Positions 62,046-64,000 of a stretch of 64,000 bases of DNA are shown piece after piece (position 1 is the first letter of the stretch; every line of letters starts with the position of its first letter). The stretch covers positions 4,491,180 through 4,555,179 of the forward strand of contig JAJHZJ010000121.1 of the NCBI GenBank assembly GCA_023548195.1, read 5' to 3'. The notes beneath the pieces are model-generated. The model was given only the letters and a program-made list of their open reading frames with translations. It made no database searches and had not been told where the DNA came from. This DNA comes from Bettongia penicillata ogilbyi. Its lineage: Eukaryota > Chordata > Mammalia > Diprotodontia > Potoroidae. The position numbers and the translations under genes were made by a program.

Positions 62046-63345
62046 TATTTTTCACTTTCATTCTTTTTCTTTAATTCATCTTTTTGTATAAAATGACTAA
62101 TATGGAAATATTTTACATGATTGCATATATACAACCTATGGTTGATTACTTACCATTTCAGAGAGGGAGGAGGGGAGGGGAAAGGGGGAATAGAATCTGG
62201 AACTCAAAAATTTTATATAGTATTTTTTTCCCAATTGCATGTAAAGATAGTTTTCAGCATTCACTTTTATAAGATTTTGAGTTTTTTTCCTCCCTCCCTT
62301 TGCTCCTCCCTCCCCAAGACAGTATGCAATCAGATGTAGGCTATACATGTACAATTATATTAAACATAGTTCCACATTTTAGTCATGCTGTGAAAGAAGA
62401 ATCTGAACAAAAGGGAAAAACCATGAGAAAGAAAAAAAATCAGAGAAATTAGTATGCATCAATCTGCTTTCATACTCCGTAGTTCTTTCTCTATATGTGG
62501 ACAGTATTTTCTACCATGGGTCTTTTGGAATTTTCTTAGATTGTTGTATTACTGAGAAACACTAAAAGTCTGTCATCAAAGTGGGTCATGGCACAATGTT
62601 TCTGGTACTGTGTACAATTTTCTCCTGGGTCTGCTCACTTCACTCAACATCAGTTCAGAGAAGTCTTTCCAGGTTTTTCTGAAATCTACCTGCTCATCGT
62701 TTCTTACACAACAATCACATTCATATATCACTGCTTGTTCAGCCATTCCCCAGTTGATGGGCATCCCCTCTTCTAATTTTTTGTCAACACAAAAAGAGCC
62801 ACTACAAATATTTTTGTACATGTGAGTCCTTTCCCCTTTTTTATGATCTTTTTGGGATACAGATCTAGAAGTGGTATTGCTAGATCAAAAGGTATGCACA
62901 GTTTTATAGCCCTTTAGGCATAATTCCAAATCACTCTCCAGAATGGTTGGATTAGTTTACAACTCAACCAACAATGCATTAGTGTTCCAATTTTTCCATA
63001 TTTTTTCAATATTTGTCATTTTCCTTTTTTGCCATATTAATGAATCTTATAGGTGTGAGGTGGTACCTCAGTTGTTTTCATTTGCATTTCTCTAATCAAT
63101 AGTAATTAAGAGAACTTTTTCATATGACTATAAATAACTTTAATTTCTTCATCTGAAAACTGTCTGTTCATATCCTTTGACCATTTATCAATTAGGAAAT
63201 ACCTTGTATTGTTATGAATTTGTCTCAGTTCTTTACATATTTTAGAAATATGAAACTCAAAGCTTTAAAAATGTTAAAATAGTTTGAATATATCATTGGG
63301 GAAAACAAAATATATTAAATTAAAAAATAGAATTAGAAAAAACCT
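62046..63345 (+). mobile_element. L1/HAL1 3' end (L1-A), inserted in RTE, itself split
   Basis: Left piece 62046-62215 ends GAGGGAGGAGGGGAGGGG...GGAACTCAAAAATTTTA. Right piece 63254-63345 resumes with AACTCAAAGCTTTAAAAATGTTAAAATAG and ends A-rich. Together they form one L1/HAL1 3' end in sense orientation. It is flanked by AAAGTCCTTAAGCTTCA (62029-62045) and AAAGTATTTAAGCTTCA (63346-63362), a 17-base target duplication of RTE sequence with two mismatches. Confidence 0.75.
62216..63253 (-). mobile_element. L1 3' UTR (L1-B), antisense, nested in L1-A
   Basis: A T-run near 62222-62230 is the reversed poly(A). TTTCCCAATTGCATGTAAAG, CAGTTGATGGGCATCCCC, AAAGAGCCACTACAAATATTTTTGTAC, GTGGTATTGCTAGATCAAAAGG, CAGAATGGTTGGATTAGTTTACAACTC and GGTGTGAGGTGGTACCTCAG are classic antisense L1 3' UTR words, uninterrupted for about 1 kb. 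The duplicated target is AACTCAAAAATTTTA / AACTCAAAGCTTTA, so L1-B landed inside L1-A. Confidence 0.88.
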
Positions 63346-64000
63346 AAAGTATTTAAGCTTCAGCTTTAGCATTTGTCCTTTCAATGAAAAGTCTGAATTA
63401 ATTTCTTTAAGTATTGATGAATTTAACCTCCTTGCTGTCCAAGGGACTCTCCAAAGTCTTCTTCAGAACCACAGCTCTAGTTCATTCTTCAGCGCTCAGT
63501 TTTCCTTACAATTCAATTCTCCCAGCCATGTATTATTACTGGAAAAACCATACCTTTGACTATACAGACCTTTGTCAACAACGTGATAGCTCTGCTTTTT
63601 AGTATGCTGTCCAGATTTGTCATAATTTTCCTTCCAAGCAGCAAGTGTTTTTTAAGTTCATGGCTACAGTCACTGTCTGCATTGATCATTGAACCCAAGA
63701 ACATGCAGCCTGACACTGCTTCTTCTCCATTTGCCGGGAAATGATGAGACCATTTGCCATGATCTTAGGGTTTTTTTATGTTAAACTTCTAACCAGCTTT
63801 TATACTCTCTTCTTTCATTCTCACCAGGAGGCTTCTTAATTCTTTATTTTCTGTCACTTAGAGAGCATCCTGTATCATCTGTGGTTTTGTGTGAATACCT
63901 GAGATTGTTGATATTTCTCCTAGCTACCTTAATTCCTGACTTTTGATTTATTCAGCCTGGCATTTGGCATGATTTATTCTGCATATAAGTTAGATAAATA
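63346..64000 (-). mobile_element. RTE/BovB-type LINE, antisense, RT part (cut by window end)
   Basis: On the minus strand the frame 63513-63716 reads FLGSMINADSDCSHELKKHLLLGRK and MTNLDSILKSRAITLLTKV, a clear match to the RTE/BovB reverse-transcriptase C-terminal domain. To its right lie the antisense of the YADD region (about 63893-63920) and GGCATGATTTATTCTGCATATAAGTTAGATAAATA, the expected upstream RT sequence. The element continues beyond the window. ORF2 has frameshifts and lost motifs. Confidence 0.9.

Noticed and set aside
62576..62821. Open frames on both strands at 62.58-62.83 kb
   Set aside because: They fall in an antisense L1 3' UTR, which is noncoding in the parent element.
1..64000. 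CRISPR array, bacterial operon, phage or plasmid content
   Set aside because: No regularly spaced repeats with unique spacers and no dense coding. Interspersed SINE/LINE content is that of a marsupial nuclear genome.

Overview
This window looks like nuclear DNA from a marsupial. It is AT-rich and has no continuous gene. Almost everything recognisable is interspersed repeat, and the repeat mix is the diagnostic part: tRNA-derived SINEs with the marsupial head (GGCAGCTAGGTGGYRCAGTG type), RTE/BovB-type LINEs whose 3' end is shared with those SINEs, ORF1-only L1 relatives (HAL1 type), and many old L2, CR1/L3-like and MIR/CORE-SINE copies. I cannot tell from sequence alone whether it is an American opossum or an Australian species. 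Family names below come from recalled consensus features and conserved protein motifs, not from a database search.

Layout. 0-6.8 kb: an L1/HAL1 5'-end scrap, an LTR remnant, AT-rich unique DNA, an L1 3' end and an L1/HAL1 element with a decayed ORF1. 6.8-14.4 kb: several SINEs, a compact open block at 7.5-7.8 kb that could be an exon or a conserved element, an LTR-like block with degenerate tandem units, a long antisense L2 and a solo LTR. 14.6-18.8 kb: SINEs, antisense CR1-type LINE, a unique block and a second solo LTR in the opposite orientation. 18.9-21.5 kb: antisense HAL1. 21.5-33 kb: unique DNA with small SINE, MIR, L2, CR1 and hAT-MITE copies. 33.9-36.2 kb: an RTE-like LINE with recognisable endonuclease and reverse-transcriptase blocks. 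36.2-41.7 kb: L2 pieces, SINEs, LTRs and two pairs of nearly identical inverted repeats. 41.1-44.5 kb: a long antisense L1 split by a SINE-like element. 44.6-51 kb: MITEs, LTR remnants, MIR, SINE and a unique block with a small Cys-rich open segment. 51.25-53.95 kb: a full-length sense HAL1 bounded by a target-site duplication. 54-64 kb: unique DNA, a second RTE-like LINE (antisense), L2, a third LINE type, and finally an RTE/BovB element split by an L1 that is itself split by another L1.

I found no convincing protein-coding gene, rRNA, tRNA, CRISPR or prokaryotic feature. The most unusual observations are the two near-identical inverted repeat pairs at 37.7-39.3 and 40.8-41.7 kb, which look like local templated insertions; the three-level nested insertion at the right edge; and the fact that likely LINE partners of both SINE tail types are present in the same window. 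Two minus-strand exon-like segments (7.5 kb and 47.2 kb) are the only candidates for genic sequence, and both are weak.
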